Origin: Bosea sp. F3-2
Lineage (GTDB): Bacteria; Pseudomonadota; Alphaproteobacteria; Rhizobiales; Beijerinckiaceae
Assembly (NCBI RefSeq): GCF_008253865.1
Contig: NZ_CP042331.1
Coordinates: forward strand, 5,979,501-6,043,500
Length of the DNA stretch: 64,000 nt
Direction of reading: 5' to 3'
The translations under genes were made by a program, and so were the position numbers. Positions 37,395-46,536 of the stretch are shown here, in pieces. The stretch's first letter is position 1, and every line of letters starts with the position of its first letter. The notes under the pieces were generated by a model. It was not told the DNA's origin. It was given only the letters and a program-made list of their open reading frames with translations, and did no database searches.

Positions 37395-39053
37395 TCAGAA
37401 CAGCCGCGGTCCGCGGGGACGGGAGGCCGGCGGCTCGGGCGTCGTCGTGATGCGCGGACCGCCGCCGACCACGACCTGCATGCCCTCCTTGACCTCGCCG
37501 CCGAGCAGCTCGGTGAAGGCGCCGTCGGTCGGGCCGAGCATGACCGGCACCGGCCTGGGCTGGCCGGTCTCGTCGAGCACATAGACGCGGCCCGGGACGC
37601 CCTGGCGTGGGGCAGCACGCCCTTCCTGCATGATCGCCTCGAACCTGGCGCGGCGCTCGGGATCGAGGGCCGCGCCAATCTTCGCGACGAGCTCGTCGCG
37701 TGCGGTGCGGAAGGCGGCGCGGCGCTCTTCCGGCGAGAGACCGGCCATGGCTTCGCGCGTACCGCGGCGCTCCTTCATGATCTCGGCGATCGCCTGCTTC
37801 TGCTCGGCCGTCGGCTGCAGCTCGGTTTCGATCCGCTCGCGCAGGGCCGCAGCGGCGCGCGGGCCGCGTTCGCTCGCCGGGCCATCTGATGCCGGGGCAG
37901 CCGTGGAGACGGCGGGGGCTGCCGCGGCACCGGCCGGGCGGAAGCGCAGGGCGGCGTTGGGCACGCGCAATGCTTCGGACCGGTCCTCGGTCACGACCTG
38001 CAGATTGGCGGTCATGCCCGGCAGCAGCGCCATGTCACGGTTCTCGACCCGCACGATGCCGGTATAGGTCACGACGTTCTGAATGGTCTGCGCGCCGAGG
38101 CGGACCATCTCGACGCGACCCTGGAAGGTGCGGTTCGGATAGGCGTTGACGGTGAAGGAGACCGGCTGACTTGGCTTCAGCCGGCCGACATCGGCCTCAT
38201 CGATATTGGCGTAGATGTCGATGGTGCGCAGGTCCTGCGCGATCTGGAACAGTGTCGGCGCCGAGAGCGAGGCGGCGACCGTCTGGCCGAGATCGACTTG
38301 GCGCTGGACCACGACGCCGTCGACCGGCGAGCGGATGTCGGTGCGTTCGAGATCGATCAGGATGTCCCTGAGCTTGGCGTCGCGGCTGGCGATCAGGGCG
38401 ATGCCGGACTGGACCTGTCCCTCGGCGAGCTGGATATCGGCATCGAGCCCCTTGAGTTCGGCGCGGGCCGAGGTGAGCTGGGCCTCGTTCGAGGCGAGCG
38501 TCGCGGTCTGGATCTCGACCTGCGTGCGTGCTGTGTCGAGATTCTGCTGCGAGCCGGTGCTGCGGTTGAAGAGCTGGTCCTGCCGCTCGAAGGTGCGCTT
38601 GGCATCGGTGAGCTGGGCGGTGGTGCGATCGCGCTGGGCTTCGAGGTCGCGGATGATCGAGTCGGCTTTGGTGCGGGCGGTGCGGGCGCGCTCGAGCTGC
38701 GCGCGCTTGACGATGAGATCGGCCTTGGCCTGTTCGAGATCAGCCTGCGCCGCGTCGCGGCGTGTCCTGATCTGATCGCTGTTGAGCCGGGCGACGATCT
38801 GGCCGGCCTTCACCTGCGAATTGTAGTCGACGAGGATCTCGACGATCTGGCCGGAGAGCTGCGAGCCAACGAGGACGGTGGTGACCGGCGTCAGCGTGCC
38901 GGTGGCGCGCACGGCGGCGGTGATGCGGCCGTGATCGAGCGCCGCGGTGCGATAGGGCGGTTCATTGGCGGCCCCGCCGGCCGGGCGCAACGCCCAGTAG
39001 CCGCCGGCTGCAGCGAGCACGACCAGCCCCGTTCCGATCAGCCATTTGCGCAA
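37395..39053 (-). CDS. MacA-like periplasmic adaptor with helical Spy/LTXXQ-like insert
   Basis: A 552-residue membrane-fusion protein: N-terminal anchor (WLIGTGLVVLAAAGGYWALR), barrel-sandwich half (VGSQLSGQIVEILVDYNSQV), a long hairpin (residues ~100-240), second lipoyl half (TDIRSPVDGVVVQRQVDLGQ), and beta-barrel (LPGMTANLQVVTEDRSEALR). Residues ~410-495 carry an unusual helical insert (RERIETELQPTAEQKQAIAE; LSPEERRAAFRTARDELVAK; LDPERRARFEAIMQEG) resembling Spy/CpxP LTXXQ helices. After it the membrane-proximal domain resumes (GRVYVLDETGQPRPVPVMLG). Works with the downstream ATPase and permease. Confidence 0.9.
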   Translation of the reverse strand: MRKWLIGTGLVVLAAAGGYWALRPAGGAANEPPYRTAALDHGRITAAVRATGTLTPVTTVLVGSQLSGQIVEILVDYNSQVKAGQIVARLNSDQIRTRRDAAQADLEQAKADLIVKRAQLERARTARTKADSIIRDLEAQRDRTTAQLTDAKRTFERQDQLFNRSTGSQQNLDTARTQVEIQTATLASNEAQLTSARAELKGLDADIQLAEGQVQSGIALIASRDAKLRDILIDLERTDIRSPVDGVVVQRQVDLGQTVAASLSAPTLFQIAQDLRTIDIYANIDEADVGRLKPSQPVSFTVNAYPNRTFQGRVEMVRLGAQTIQNVVTYTGIVRVENRDMALLPGMTANLQVVTEDRSEALRVPNAALRFRPAGAAAAPAVSTAAPASDGPASERGPRAAAALRERIETELQPTAEQKQAIAEIMKERRGTREAMAGLSPEERRAAFRTARDELVAKIGAALDPERRARFEAIMQEGRAAPRQGVPGRVYVLDETGQPRPVPVMLGPTDGAFTELLGGEVKEGMQVVVGGGPRITTTPEPPASRPRGPRLF

Positions 39054-39160
39054 GGTCGCTTCCCCATCCCGCCTGCGCGCAAGCGCAGTTGGGCAGGACT
39101 TTGCCAGAAAGCGGATCGGCCGGCGAGTTAACTTCCTGCAATCTTTGGGTTAGCCACCGC

Positions 39161-39994
39161 TCAGGCCGTACGGGAGCCCTGCGTCGCCGCCAGCAGGTCC
39201 CGCAACGTCGTGATCGTCGAGGAATCGGCGACGCCGTCGACCTTCTCCGGCCGCCAGTGACGCTGGAAGGCGGCGACCACTGCTTCGAGCCTCTCATCGA
39301 AGACGCCGTCGACCGTGACGCCATAGCCGAGCATGGCGAACATCGCCTGCAGCGCCTCGACCGGCTGGCCGCTCTCGCCACGGGCGAAGAAGCGTCCGCC
39401 CCGGATCGGGGCCGGTTCGCTCCACAGGCCGACGCCGGCCTCGGCAAAACGCCGCCAGGGGAATTTCTCGCCGGGATCGACCTTGCGGCCGGGCGCGATG
39501 TCGGAATGGGCGAGCACGCGCTCGGGCGGGATCGACCAGCGCTCGCAGATGTCGCGGCAGAGGTTCAGCGTCGCCGCGATCTGCTCTTTCGGGAAATCGG
39601 GCAGGCCGCCGGGATGGCCGGGATTGGCGATCTCGATGCCGATCGAGCAGGAGTTGATGTCGGTCTCGCCAGCCCAGTGCGAGGCGCCGGCATGCCAGGC
39701 GCGACGGCCTTCCGGCACGAGCTGGAGCACATGGCCGTTCTCGAAGACGAAATAATGCGAGGAGACCTGCGAGACCGGATTGCAGAGCCACTGCAGCGCT
39801 TCGCCTGAAACCGGCATGCCGGTGTAGTGCAGGATCAGCATGTCCGGCCGGCGGCCGGGAAGGGCGCCGGAATTCTTGCCGTCGCGCTGCTTGCGCTCGC
39901 CGTGATTGGGCGAAGGAAACACCTTGGCGGCGAAGCGGCTGTCGGGGGTTGCGGCTTCTGCGCCGAGCACGGCTTTTGCGTCTGCTGTCGTCAT
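39161..39994 (-). CDS. N-acetylmuramoyl-L-alanine amidase (AmpD/AmiD-like) with PG-binding domain
   Basis: A 277-residue protein. Amidase_2 domain (~50-190): ILHYTGMPVSGEALQWLC with the first zinc His, HYFVFENGHVLQLVPEGRRA, HAGASHW, and HSDIAPGRKVDPGEKFPWRR with later zinc/catalytic residues. C-terminal PG_binding_1 (~215-270): LQAMFAMLGYGVTVDGVFDE. No obvious signal peptide, so probably cytosolic like AmpD, recycling anhydro-muropeptides. Followed upstream by a repeat and djlA-like gene. Confidence 0.9.
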   Translation of the reverse strand: MTTADAKAVLGAEAATPDSRFAAKVFPSPNHGERKQRDGKNSGALPGRRPDMLILHYTGMPVSGEALQWLCNPVSQVSSHYFVFENGHVLQLVPEGRRAWHAGASHWAGETDINSCSIGIEIANPGHPGGLPDFPKEQIAATLNLCRDICERWSIPPERVLAHSDIAPGRKVDPGEKFPWRRFAEAGVGLWSEPAPIRGGRFFARGESGQPVEALQAMFAMLGYGVTVDGVFDERLEAVVAAFQRHWRPEKVDGVADSSTITTLRDLLAATQGSRTA

Positions 39995-40007
39995 CGTCCC
40001 ATCGCGC

Positions 40008-40102
40008 CGTCATTCCGGGCTTGACCCGGAATCCATCGTAGAGCGCCGAACTCTACGATGGATTCCGGATCTACGCCGCTTTGCGGCTTGTCCGGAATGA
40101 CG
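40008..40102. repeat. palindromic intergenic repeat, CGTCATTCCGG type
   Basis: CGTCATTCCGGGCTTGACCC... GGAATCCATCGTAGAG is mirrored by CTCTACGATGGATTCC and ends TTGTCCGGAATGACG. The same family recurs at 44596-44675 and 54193-54288, with a variant at 62522-62598. Confidence 0.85.
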
Positions 40103-40131
40103 AGCCTTTTCTTGTTGGAAGGCGGCATCTG

Positions 40132-40881
40132 TTAAGCTGGTTCGGGCGCGAGGTTGCGGCTCATTCCGCGTTCTTTCCGGATCGCGTCCCAGGCGGCATT
40201 GATCGCCGAGAGCCGCTTCGTCGCGATGGCGATCGCCTCCTCGGGGAGGCCGCGGGCGATCTCGCGGTCGGGATGGGTCTCGGCGACGAGGCGGCGGTAA
40301 TGGCGCTTCAGCTCGGCGTCGTCCATCTCGCGGCTGGCGCCGAGGACGAGATAGGGATCGTCCGCACGGCGGGCGTGGCGCGCCTCGATGCGCGCGAAAT
40401 CGCGCTCCTCGATGCCAAAGATGCCGGCGACCGAGCACAGATAGGCGTGCTCCGCCTCATGGATCGCGCCATCGGCAGCCGCGATCAGGAAGAGGCCGTC
40501 GAGGACGTCCTCCAGCAGTGCCGGCTCGTCCTTGAAGGCGCCCGCGATCTGCGCGGCATAGGCCTCGAAGCCGGCGCTGGTCTGCTTGGCGAGATCGAAC
40601 AGGCGCTCGACACGCTGCTGCTGCTCGGGCGGGACCTCGATGATGCGGCGGAAGGCGGTGACCTCGTCGCAGGTCACGACGCCGTCCGAGCGCGCCATCT
40701 TGGCGGCGAGCGCGACGAGGCCGGTGGTGAAGACGAGCTCGCGCGGCGCCGGCCCGAAGGGGGCGCCCTCGCGATCGACCAGCACATGGCCCGCAACCGC
40801 GCCGAGCAGAGCGCCGAGGGGGCCGCCGAGCACGAGCCCGAGCCCGCCGCCGCCGAGTGCACCCCAAAAAGAGGAAGCCAT
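40132..40881 (-). CDS. DjlA-like co-chaperone (TerB + J domain)
   Basis: A 249-residue protein. Short Gly-rich hydrophobic N-terminus (MASSFWGALGGGGLGLVLGG, then LGALLGAVAGHVLVD), a TerB-like helical domain (~50-160), and a C-terminal J domain with the HPD motif (YRRLVAETHPDREIARGLPE). It stimulates DnaK ATPase. ATG 40881 fits DjlA N-termini; a longer frame to 40944 is not conserved in style. Function beyond DnaK partnering unknown. Confidence 0.9.
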   Translation of the reverse strand: MASSFWGALGGGGLGLVLGGPLGALLGAVAGHVLVDREGAPFGPAPRELVFTTGLVALAAKMARSDGVVTCDEVTAFRRIIEVPPEQQQRVERLFDLAKQTSAGFEAYAAQIAGAFKDEPALLEDVLDGLFLIAAADGAIHEAEHAYLCSVAGIFGIEERDFARIEARHARRADDPYLVLGASREMDDAELKRHYRRLVAETHPDREIARGLPEEAIAIATKRLSAINAAWDAIRKERGMSRNLAPEPA

Positions 40882-41234
40882 GAACCGAGTGACCCTGGTG
40901 AATCCGAAGGGCGAATGATGTGGGGAGCCGCGACTCCGATGCAAGGGGCGTGGCTGCGGCCGCCTGACGCGCCGAAAAAGTTCGCCAAGCCGAAAATTGG
41001 GCGGGAATGGGGCGCTTCGGATGCCTGCTTGATTCGTTCTTGCCGGCGCGGGCCGGCCAAGTTTTCAAGGTGCCGAAATACATGGAAATACTGAATGGAT
41101 AAATATAGAATAAATTCCTGTTTACGTATTGAATTGTATGTTTTTCTTCGCTTTGAGACAGATTATCGACACATTCGACCATCAATTGAGCGCCCCCATT
41201 AGCCAGTCATGGCGTAAGATGGGTTCAGTTCGAC

Positions 41235-41912
41235 ATGCGATATATCTGTGGTGGTCTCGCGGCTGTGTGCCTGATTAGCCTCTCCGGCTTGGCTTCGGCG
41301 GAGGAATTCGTGAACACGGAAACGGACGCCAGAGCCTTTATCGTTCGCGAGGCGGAGATCGCCCGCGAGAAGGCCGGGGAGGCGAAGGGCGAGCAGACCG
41401 AAGCGACTGCCATGAAGGCGGGCACCAGGGCCGAGCGCAAGGCGGCGCGGACGGCCAAGGCCGAAGCGGCGCGTGCTGCCAATGCCGAGACAGAGAAGGC
41501 CGAGCCTCGCGCGAGCCATGCGCTGGCCGCTCCGGCCGGGGCCGAGGGCATCAAGGCGATCGTCGCGCGCCATGCCGCCGCCAACGGCGTGCCGTTCTCT
41601 CTCGCCGACGCCGTGGTGCGGGTCGAGAGCCGCTACAATCCCCGCGCCGCACATGCCGGCAATCTCGGCCTGATGCAGATCCGCCACCAGACCGCGCGCG
41701 GCATGGGCTATTCGGGCGGCGCCGGCGGCCTGCTCGATGCCGAGACCAATGCCCGTTACGGCATGAAATATCTGGCGCTGGCCTACAAGTTGGCCGGCGG
41801 CGACACCTGCCGCACCATTATGAAATATCAGAGCGGCCACATGGCGACCCGGATGAGCGGCGCCAACCGCACCTATTGCGCCAAGGTGCGCACCATCACG
41901 GCGCGCAACTGA
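41235..41912 (+). CDS. lytic transglycosylase (SLT) domain protein
   Basis: A 225-residue exported muramidase. Signal peptide MRYICGGLAAVCLISLSGLA, cleavage near ASAEE. An Ala/Glu/Lys-rich coil (~40-95) precedes the SLT domain (~105-215): IVARHAAANGVPFSLADAVV, catalytic Glu in RVESRYNPRAAHAGNLGLMQ, then YLALAYKLAGGDTCRTIMKY. Cleaves peptidoglycan glycan strands in the periplasm. Preceded by an AT-rich promoter region (41,095-41,210). Confidence 0.9.
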   Translation: MRYICGGLAAVCLISLSGLASAEEFVNTETDARAFIVREAEIAREKAGEAKGEQTEATAMKAGTRAERKAARTAKAEAARAANAETEKAEPRASHALAAPAGAEGIKAIVARHAAANGVPFSLADAVVRVESRYNPRAAHAGNLGLMQIRHQTARGMGYSGGAGGLLDAETNARYGMKYLALAYKLAGGDTCRTIMKYQSGHMATRMSGANRTYCAKVRTITARN

Positions 41913-41967
41913 GGCGACAAGCCGGCTCAGGCTTGACGCCGGCCGCGCCAGCGCGCATCTCCCCCTC

Positions 41968-42385
41968 GCCAGTCGGCCGGACGGCCGCTCCCGCAAGAGC
42001 TCAGGTTCTTTCGGGGGAGGAAAGTCCGGGCTCCACGGAAACACGGTGCCGGATAACGTCCGGCGGGGGCGACCCCAGGGAAAGCGCCACAGAGATCGAA
42101 CCGCCGCCGGTCAAGGGCTTCGGCTCCTGCCCGTCGGTAAGGGTGAAAAGGTGCGGTAAGAGCGCACCGCGGACCCGGCAACGGGGACGGCATGGCAAGC
42201 CCCACCGGGAGCAAAACCGAATAGGGACGACGCTTTCCGCGCAAGCGGAAAGGGGCTGGTTTCTGAGCCCCGTCGTCCGGGTTGGTTGCTCGAGGCGCGC
42301 AGCGATGTGCGTCCCAGAGGAATGGCCGTCACGTCGGGGGAGCGATCCTCCGGCCATCCAGAACCCGGCTTACAGGCCGGCTGGC
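41968..42385 (+). ncRNA. rnpB: RNase P RNA (class A)
   Basis: Ribozyme of pre-tRNA 5' processing. P1 is formed by GCCAGTCGGCC (41968-41978) pairing with GGCCGGCTGGC (42375-42385). The universal CR-I block GAGGAAAGTCCGGGCTCC lies at about 42017-42034; AGGGAAAGCGCCACAGAG and the GGTAAGAGCGCACC loop follow. The conserved 3' part contains CCCAGAGGAATGGCCGTCA and AGAACCCGGCTTACAGGCCG. Length about 418 nt, normal for alphaproteobacteria. Ends are set from P1 pairing. Confidence 0.93.
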
Positions 42386-42401
42386 GCCCTCACGAAACGA
42401 G

Positions 42402-42437
42402 AAAGGGCTGGGAGCGATCCCGGCCCTTCGTTCGTTC
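42402..42437 (+). terminator. rnpB terminator
   Basis: AAAGGGCTGGGA-GCGA-TCCCGGCCCTT stem (42402-42428, one bulge) followed by a T-rich CGTTCGTT tail. Confidence 0.6.
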
Positions 42438-42460
42438 TGGCCTGCGGTCAGCCCATGCGT

Positions 42461-43411
42461 TCAGAGCGTGTAGCTCCACTCGGCCGGCACGAAGCGGAAG
42501 GCGTTGCCGTTCTTCTTCACGGTGCCGAAGCCGGGGAAGGGCATATGGGCGCCGCTGAACGGAATGCCGTCCGCCGCGATCATGTCGAGGACGCGCCGGC
42601 GCGAGGCTGCGGCCTGGGCGCCATCTCCGTCGAAAACGAAGGTGATCTCCGGCCGGGCCGTCTGAATCGCGACGTTGTGCACGCAGTCGCCGACCAGCAG
42701 AACCTGCTCCTTGCCCGAGGAGAGCCGCAGGACGCTGTGTCCCGGCGTGTGGCCCGGCGCATCCTCGAGGGTCAGTCCCGGCGCAATCTCCCCGGCCTTC
42801 ACCTTGCGGGTGCGGGCGGCGTAGGGCGCGAGCGCCCCGCGCGCCGAGGCGAAGAACGGCTTCATCTCGGCCGGCACCCGGCTGAGGATGCCGTCATCAT
42901 GCCAGAAGGCGTACTCCGTTTCATGGATGACGACCTCCGCATTCGGGAAGCGGGCGGCCTTCTGCGCGGTGACGAGCCCCTCGGCATGGTCGGGATGGGC
43001 ATGGGTCAGGATGACGGCGTCGATCTGGGCGGGCTCGATGCCGGCCGCGCGCAGATTGGCCTCGGCTCGACCCATGGTATCGCCCATGCCGGTCCAGGCG
43101 CCGCTGCCGGTGTCGAGCAGGTAGGTCCGGTCCTTCGTATTGACGACGAAGGCGTTGACGGAGGTCGGGAGCGCCTCGGTCAGGCCGGCCTCGGCGACGA
43201 GGCGCGACACCTCGCCGGCGTCACCGCCCATATAGGATTTCGCTCCGAGCGGCACGTAGCCGTCCAGGATCGCGGTGACCTCGATGTCGCCGACCTTGCG
43301 GCGATAGATGCCGGGCACCTGCGCGGCCGTTAGCGGGGCGCGGGCGAGAGCGGGTAGGGCCGGGAGAAGCGCGGCGGCGGAGCCGGCGAGCCATTGGCGA
43401 CGGTTCAACAT
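42461..43411 (-). CDS. MBL-fold metallo-hydrolase with Tat-like signal
   Basis: A 316-residue exported protein. N-terminus MLNRRQWLAGSAAALLPALP has a twin-arginine pattern. The metal-binding motif HAHPDHAEG (THxHxDH class) sits near residue 130; GHTPGHSVLRL and VGDCVHNV are later zinc ligands. N-terminal IYRRKVGDIEVTAILDGYVP is typical of quorum-quenching-lactonase/glyoxalase-like relatives. Substrate unknown. Gene converges with rnpB. Start ATG 43411; the frame upstream to 44089 is out of family. Confidence 0.9.
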   Translation of the reverse strand: MLNRRQWLAGSAAALLPALPALARAPLTAAQVPGIYRRKVGDIEVTAILDGYVPLGAKSYMGGDAGEVSRLVAEAGLTEALPTSVNAFVVNTKDRTYLLDTGSGAWTGMGDTMGRAEANLRAAGIEPAQIDAVILTHAHPDHAEGLVTAQKAARFPNAEVVIHETEYAFWHDDGILSRVPAEMKPFFASARGALAPYAARTRKVKAGEIAPGLTLEDAPGHTPGHSVLRLSSGKEQVLLVGDCVHNVAIQTARPEITFVFDGDGAQAAASRRRVLDMIAADGIPFSGAHMPFPGFGTVKKNGNAFRFVPAEWSYTL

Positions 43412-43536
43412 GGCTATGTTCCAGAGGCTAGAGGAGAAGGCTTCCGGAAACGACGCCCGCGCCTCCATGGGCGCGGGACTTGGTCGTCTCGCGGCCGGGG
43501 TGGCCCGGCCGCGCGAAGAAGATGGGTCGCCGGGTC

Positions 43537-43962
43537 TCAGGCCGCAACCTGCAGATCGACCGAGATGTTGCCCCGGGTCGCGTGGGAATAGGGGCAGACC
43601 ACATGGGCCTTCTGGACGAGGCCTTCGACCTGGGCCTTGTCGAGGCCCGGCACCGAGATGGTCAGCTTGACCGCGAGGCCGAAGCCGGTGCCGTCGTCGC
43701 GCGGGCCGATACCGACATCGGCACTGACGCGGGCGTCCTCCGGGATCTTCACGCCTTCCTTGCCGGCGACGAATTTGAGCGCGCCGAGGAAGCAGGCCGA
43801 ATAGCCCATCGAGAAGAGCTGTTCGGGGTTGGTGCCTTCGCCGCCGCCGCCGCCGAGCTCCTTCGGCGTATTGAGGACGAGCTTGACGTTGCCGGTATCG
43901 GTCGCGGCCTGGCCTTCGCGGCCGCCGGTGGCGGAACCATGGGCGGTGTAGAGGATTTTCAT
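43537..43962 (-). CDS. ohr: organic hydroperoxide resistance protein
   Basis: A 141-residue Ohr/OsmC-fold thiol peroxidase. Catalytic Cys57 (FSMGYSACFLGAL) and Cys123 (HVVCPYSHATRGN) are both present, with Arg16 in the GGREG loop. Reduces organic hydroperoxides. ATG 43962 (MKILYTAHGSATGG) is the family start. Divergent from ohrR with a shared operator region at 44007-44045. Confidence 0.95.
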   Translation of the reverse strand: MKILYTAHGSATGGREGQAATDTGNVKLVLNTPKELGGGGGEGTNPEQLFSMGYSACFLGALKFVAGKEGVKIPEDARVSADVGIGPRDDGTGFGLAVKLTISVPGLDKAQVEGLVQKAHVVCPYSHATRGNISVDLQVAA

Positions 43963-44006
43963 GGGAATGCTCCTTCTCTGCGGGAAACCAATGCTTGTCA
44001 TTTAGA

Positions 44007-44045
44007 TTGTGCGCAATTAGATTGTCAACAACTAATTTGCGCAAA
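44007..44045. promoter_or_regulatory. OhrR operator between ohr and ohrR
   Basis: Inverted repeat TTGTGCGCAATTAG (44007-44020) and CTAATTTGCGCAAA (44032-44045); the reverse complement of the second arm is TTTGCGCAAATTAG. Placed between the divergent starts, fitting negative control of both genes by OhrR. Confidence 0.6.
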
Positions 44046-44109
44046 CGTTGGAGCGGTTGATTGCGCGGGCAAATTCGGGTTTGCCTCAATGCGAGAGGAT
44101 GAGGGCGAG

Positions 44110-44574
44110 ATGGCTGATCAGGATAAGACCGAACAGGGGATGCCGCGGCTGGAGCAGCAGCTCTGCTTCGCCGTCTATCAGGTCGGTCACGCCTTCAACC
44201 GCGCCTACCGGCCGATCCTGGCCGAGCTTGGGCTGACCTATCCGCAATATCTGGTGATGCTCGTGCTCTGGGAGCAGGACGGGTTCACCGTCAAGGAGCT
44301 CGGCGAGAAGCTGATGCTGGATTCCGGCACGCTGACGCCGCTGCTCAAGCGGCTCGATGCTGCCGGCATCATCCGGCGCGAGCGTGATGCGCGCGACGAG
44401 CGTCAGGTCCGCATCCTGCTGACCGAGAAGGGCGAGCGAATGCGCGAGCGGGGCCGTTGCGTCCAGGATGCGATCGGGCAGGCGCTGGGGACGACGGCGC
44501 CGGATGCGGGGCGGCTGCGCGACCAGCTCGACTTGGTTCGCGATGCGCTGCTGGCGGCGTCCCGGGACGTTTAA
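44110..44574 (+). CDS. ohrR: MarR-family organic peroxide sensor
   Basis: A 154-residue winged-helix repressor. The peroxidatic Cys19 lies in RLEQQLCFAVYQVGHAFNRA. HTH and wing: YPQYLVMLVLWEQDGFTVKE, LGEKLMLDSGTLTPLLKRLD, RRERDARDERQVRILLTEKG. Oxidation of Cys19 by organic peroxide releases DNA and derepresses ohr. ATG 44110; an in-frame ATG at 44089 would add seven residues. It lacks further Cys, so it is of the one-Cys type or uses small thiols. Confidence 0.93.
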   Translation: MADQDKTEQGMPRLEQQLCFAVYQVGHAFNRAYRPILAELGLTYPQYLVMLVLWEQDGFTVKELGEKLMLDSGTLTPLLKRLDAAGIIRRERDARDERQVRILLTEKGERMRERGRCVQDAIGQALGTTAPDAGRLRDQLDLVRDALLAASRDV

Positions 44575-44595
44575 GCATTTCGTCTTTCACCGCGT

Positions 44596-44675
44596 CGTCA
44601 TTCCGGGCTTGACCCGGAATCCATCACAAGGCTCCGGCGCCCTCCGATGGATTCCGGGTCAAGCCCGGAATGACG
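44596..44675. repeat. palindromic intergenic repeat, CGTCATTCCGG type
   Basis: CGTCATTCCGGGCTTGACCC plus GGAATCCATC is mirrored by GATGGATTCCGGGTC plus AAGCCCGGAATGACG around a short loop. Sits just after ohrR. Confidence 0.85.
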
Positions 44676-45020
44676 GGGCATTTCCGTAAAAATTTTTCGT
44701 CGCGGTCGTGCTGCGTGTTGCCGCACCCAAGGGCTTCGCGGCGCCAAATTCCGCGCGCTTACGGATACTTAACCTTAACGAGCTGTGATGGCAGAGAGTC
44801 CCCGCAGCTGCGTTGGTGCATCTGCGATTCCATTGACGCCCATTATTGCCCATGCTATCCCAAATCATCCCGTCGAAGCCGGCAGGCAAACTTCAGATCA
44901 AGGTCCGTGTGCCGCGCGGATTTTGGTTGTCGGAGGTGCCTTGCCCGCTTCGGCGGGGGGTCTTTCCGCCGCCCGCCACGCAGCGCTGCGGCGCCATGAG
45001 GTGCAAGCCGGGAGGCGGCG
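44676..45020. promoter_or_regulatory. upstream region of the dcw cluster
   Basis: No gene is seen. The first part is AT-richer (AAAAATTTTTCG) and contains TTAACC-TTAACG at 44769-44780, two CtrA-type half-sites at nonstandard spacing. I did not find convincing TGGG-type MraZ boxes. The dcw promoter most likely lies here. Confidence 0.3.
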
Positions 45021-45497
45021 TTGACGGACCGCTTCGTCTCGAACTTCACCAACCGGCTCGACGCCAAGGGGCGTGTTTCCATTCCTTCAAGCTTCCGGGC
45101 TGTCCTTGCGAAGGACGGCTACGAGGGGCTCTATGTTCACCAGGCGCTCGACCTGCCGGCGCTGGACGCCGGCGGCAACGCGCTGCGGGCCACGATCGAC
45201 GACATCCTGGCGCGCTTCTCGCCGTTCTCGGACGAGTGGGAGCTGCTTTCGACGGCGCTCAACGGCACCTCGGAGGTGCTGAAGGTCGACACGGAGGGGC
45301 GGATGGTGCTGAGCGAGGCGCTGAAGGCGCATGCCGGGATCGGCGACACGGTGACCTTCGTCGGACACGGCCACAAATTCCAGATCTGGGAACCGGAGCG
45401 TTTCCGTGCCCATCTCGAGGCGGCGCGGACGCGGCTGCGCGATGTCAAGCGCACGCTGGGCGGGTTGACCATTCCAGCCGGAGGCGTGGGCACATGA
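45021..45497 (+). CDS. mraZ: transcriptional regulator MraZ
   Basis: A 158-residue AbrB/SpoVT-fold DNA-binding protein, first gene of the division cluster. N-terminal module: FVSNFTNRLDAKGRVSIPSS; second module: TEGRMVLSEALKAHAGIGDT plus VTFVGHGHKFQIWEPERFRA. Starts at TTG 45021 with GGGAGG five bases upstream. In other bacteria it represses dcw transcription. Stop overlaps rsmH start (ATGA). Confidence 0.93.
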   Translation: MTDRFVSNFTNRLDAKGRVSIPSSFRAVLAKDGYEGLYVHQALDLPALDAGGNALRATIDDILARFSPFSDEWELLSTALNGTSEVLKVDTEGRMVLSEALKAHAGIGDTVTFVGHGHKFQIWEPERFRAHLEAARTRLRDVKRTLGGLTIPAGGVGT

Positions 45498-46534
45498 CGG
45501 ATCATGGCGACCGTCGCGGTGCGGCCGTCGGCGAACCGGCTCGTCACGTGCCCGTGCTGCTCACCGAGGTGCTGGAAGCGCTCGCGCCGCAGCCGCGCGG
45601 GCGCTATCTCGACGGCACCTTCGGCGCCGGCGGCTACACGAAGGCGATTCTTGAGGCAGCGCCGGATGCGATCCTGCTCGGGCTCGACCGCGATCCGACG
45701 GCGATCGCCAGCGGGGCCGACCTCGTCGCGGCGATGGCCGGGCGGCTGACGCTGTCGCAAGCCTGCTTCGGCGAGCTTGCCGAGGAGGCCGAGCGTTTCA
45801 AGATGACGCCGCTCGACGGTGTCGTGCTCGACATCGGCGTTTCGTCCATGCAGCTGGATCAGGCCGAGCGCGGCTTCTCCTTCCGCTTCGACGGGCCGCT
45901 CGACATGCGCATGAGCGGGCAGGGGCAGAGCGCGGCCGACATCGTCAACGAGGCTGAGGAAGGGCTGCTCGCCAACATCTTCTACCACTACGGCGAGGAG
46001 CGCCGCTCGCGCGCCGTTGCCCGCGCCGTCGTGGAAGCGCGCCGCAAGGCGCCGCTCACCACCACCAAGCAGCTCGCCGATCTCGTCGCCGGGATCGTGC
46101 GCGGCGAACCGGGCGGGGCGCATCCGGCGACGCGCGTCTTCCAGGCGCTGCGCATCGCGGTCAATGACGAACTCGGCGAGCTGGTCAGGGCGCTGCATGC
46201 GGCCGAGGCCGTGCTGAAGCCCGGCGGGCGACTGGTCGTCGTGACCTTCCATTCGCTGGAAGACCGCATCGTCAAGCAGTTCTTCGCCGAGCGCTCGGGC
46301 CGCGTCCCGGCCGGTTCGCGCCATGCCCCGGCCGTAGCGGCCGCACAACCGACCTTCCGGCTGATCGCCAAGGGCGCCGTCGCGCCGTCCGAGGCCGAGA
46401 TGCGGGCCAATCCGCGGGCGCGCTCGGCCAAGCTGCGCGCCGCCGAGCGCAATGAGGCGCCGGCACGCCATGCCGATGCCGGGCTCGTCGCGCTTTCGAT
46501 CGTCCCTGACCCGCAGCCGCGCCGGAGATCCTGA
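45494..46534 (+). CDS. rsmH: 16S rRNA m4C1402 methyltransferase
   Basis: A 346-residue SAM methyltransferase acting on 16S rRNA C1402. Seen: HVPVLLTEVLEALAPQPRGR, SAM motif YLDGTFGAGGYTKAILEAAP, VVLDIGVSSMQLDQAERGFS, and TFHSLEDRIVKQFFAE. ATG 45494 overlaps the mraZ stop; the two bases after its stop lead straight to ftsL. Confidence 0.95.
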   Translation: MTDHGDRRGAAVGEPARHVPVLLTEVLEALAPQPRGRYLDGTFGAGGYTKAILEAAPDAILLGLDRDPTAIASGADLVAAMAGRLTLSQACFGELAEEAERFKMTPLDGVVLDIGVSSMQLDQAERGFSFRFDGPLDMRMSGQGQSAADIVNEAEEGLLANIFYHYGEERRSRAVARAVVEARRKAPLTTTKQLADLVAGIVRGEPGGAHPATRVFQALRIAVNDELGELVRALHAAEAVLKPGGRLVVVTFHSLEDRIVKQFFAERSGRVPAGSRHAPAVAAAQPTFRLIAKGAVAPSEAEMRANPRARSAKLRAAERNEAPARHADAGLVALSIVPDPQPRRRS

Positions 46535-46536
46535 GC

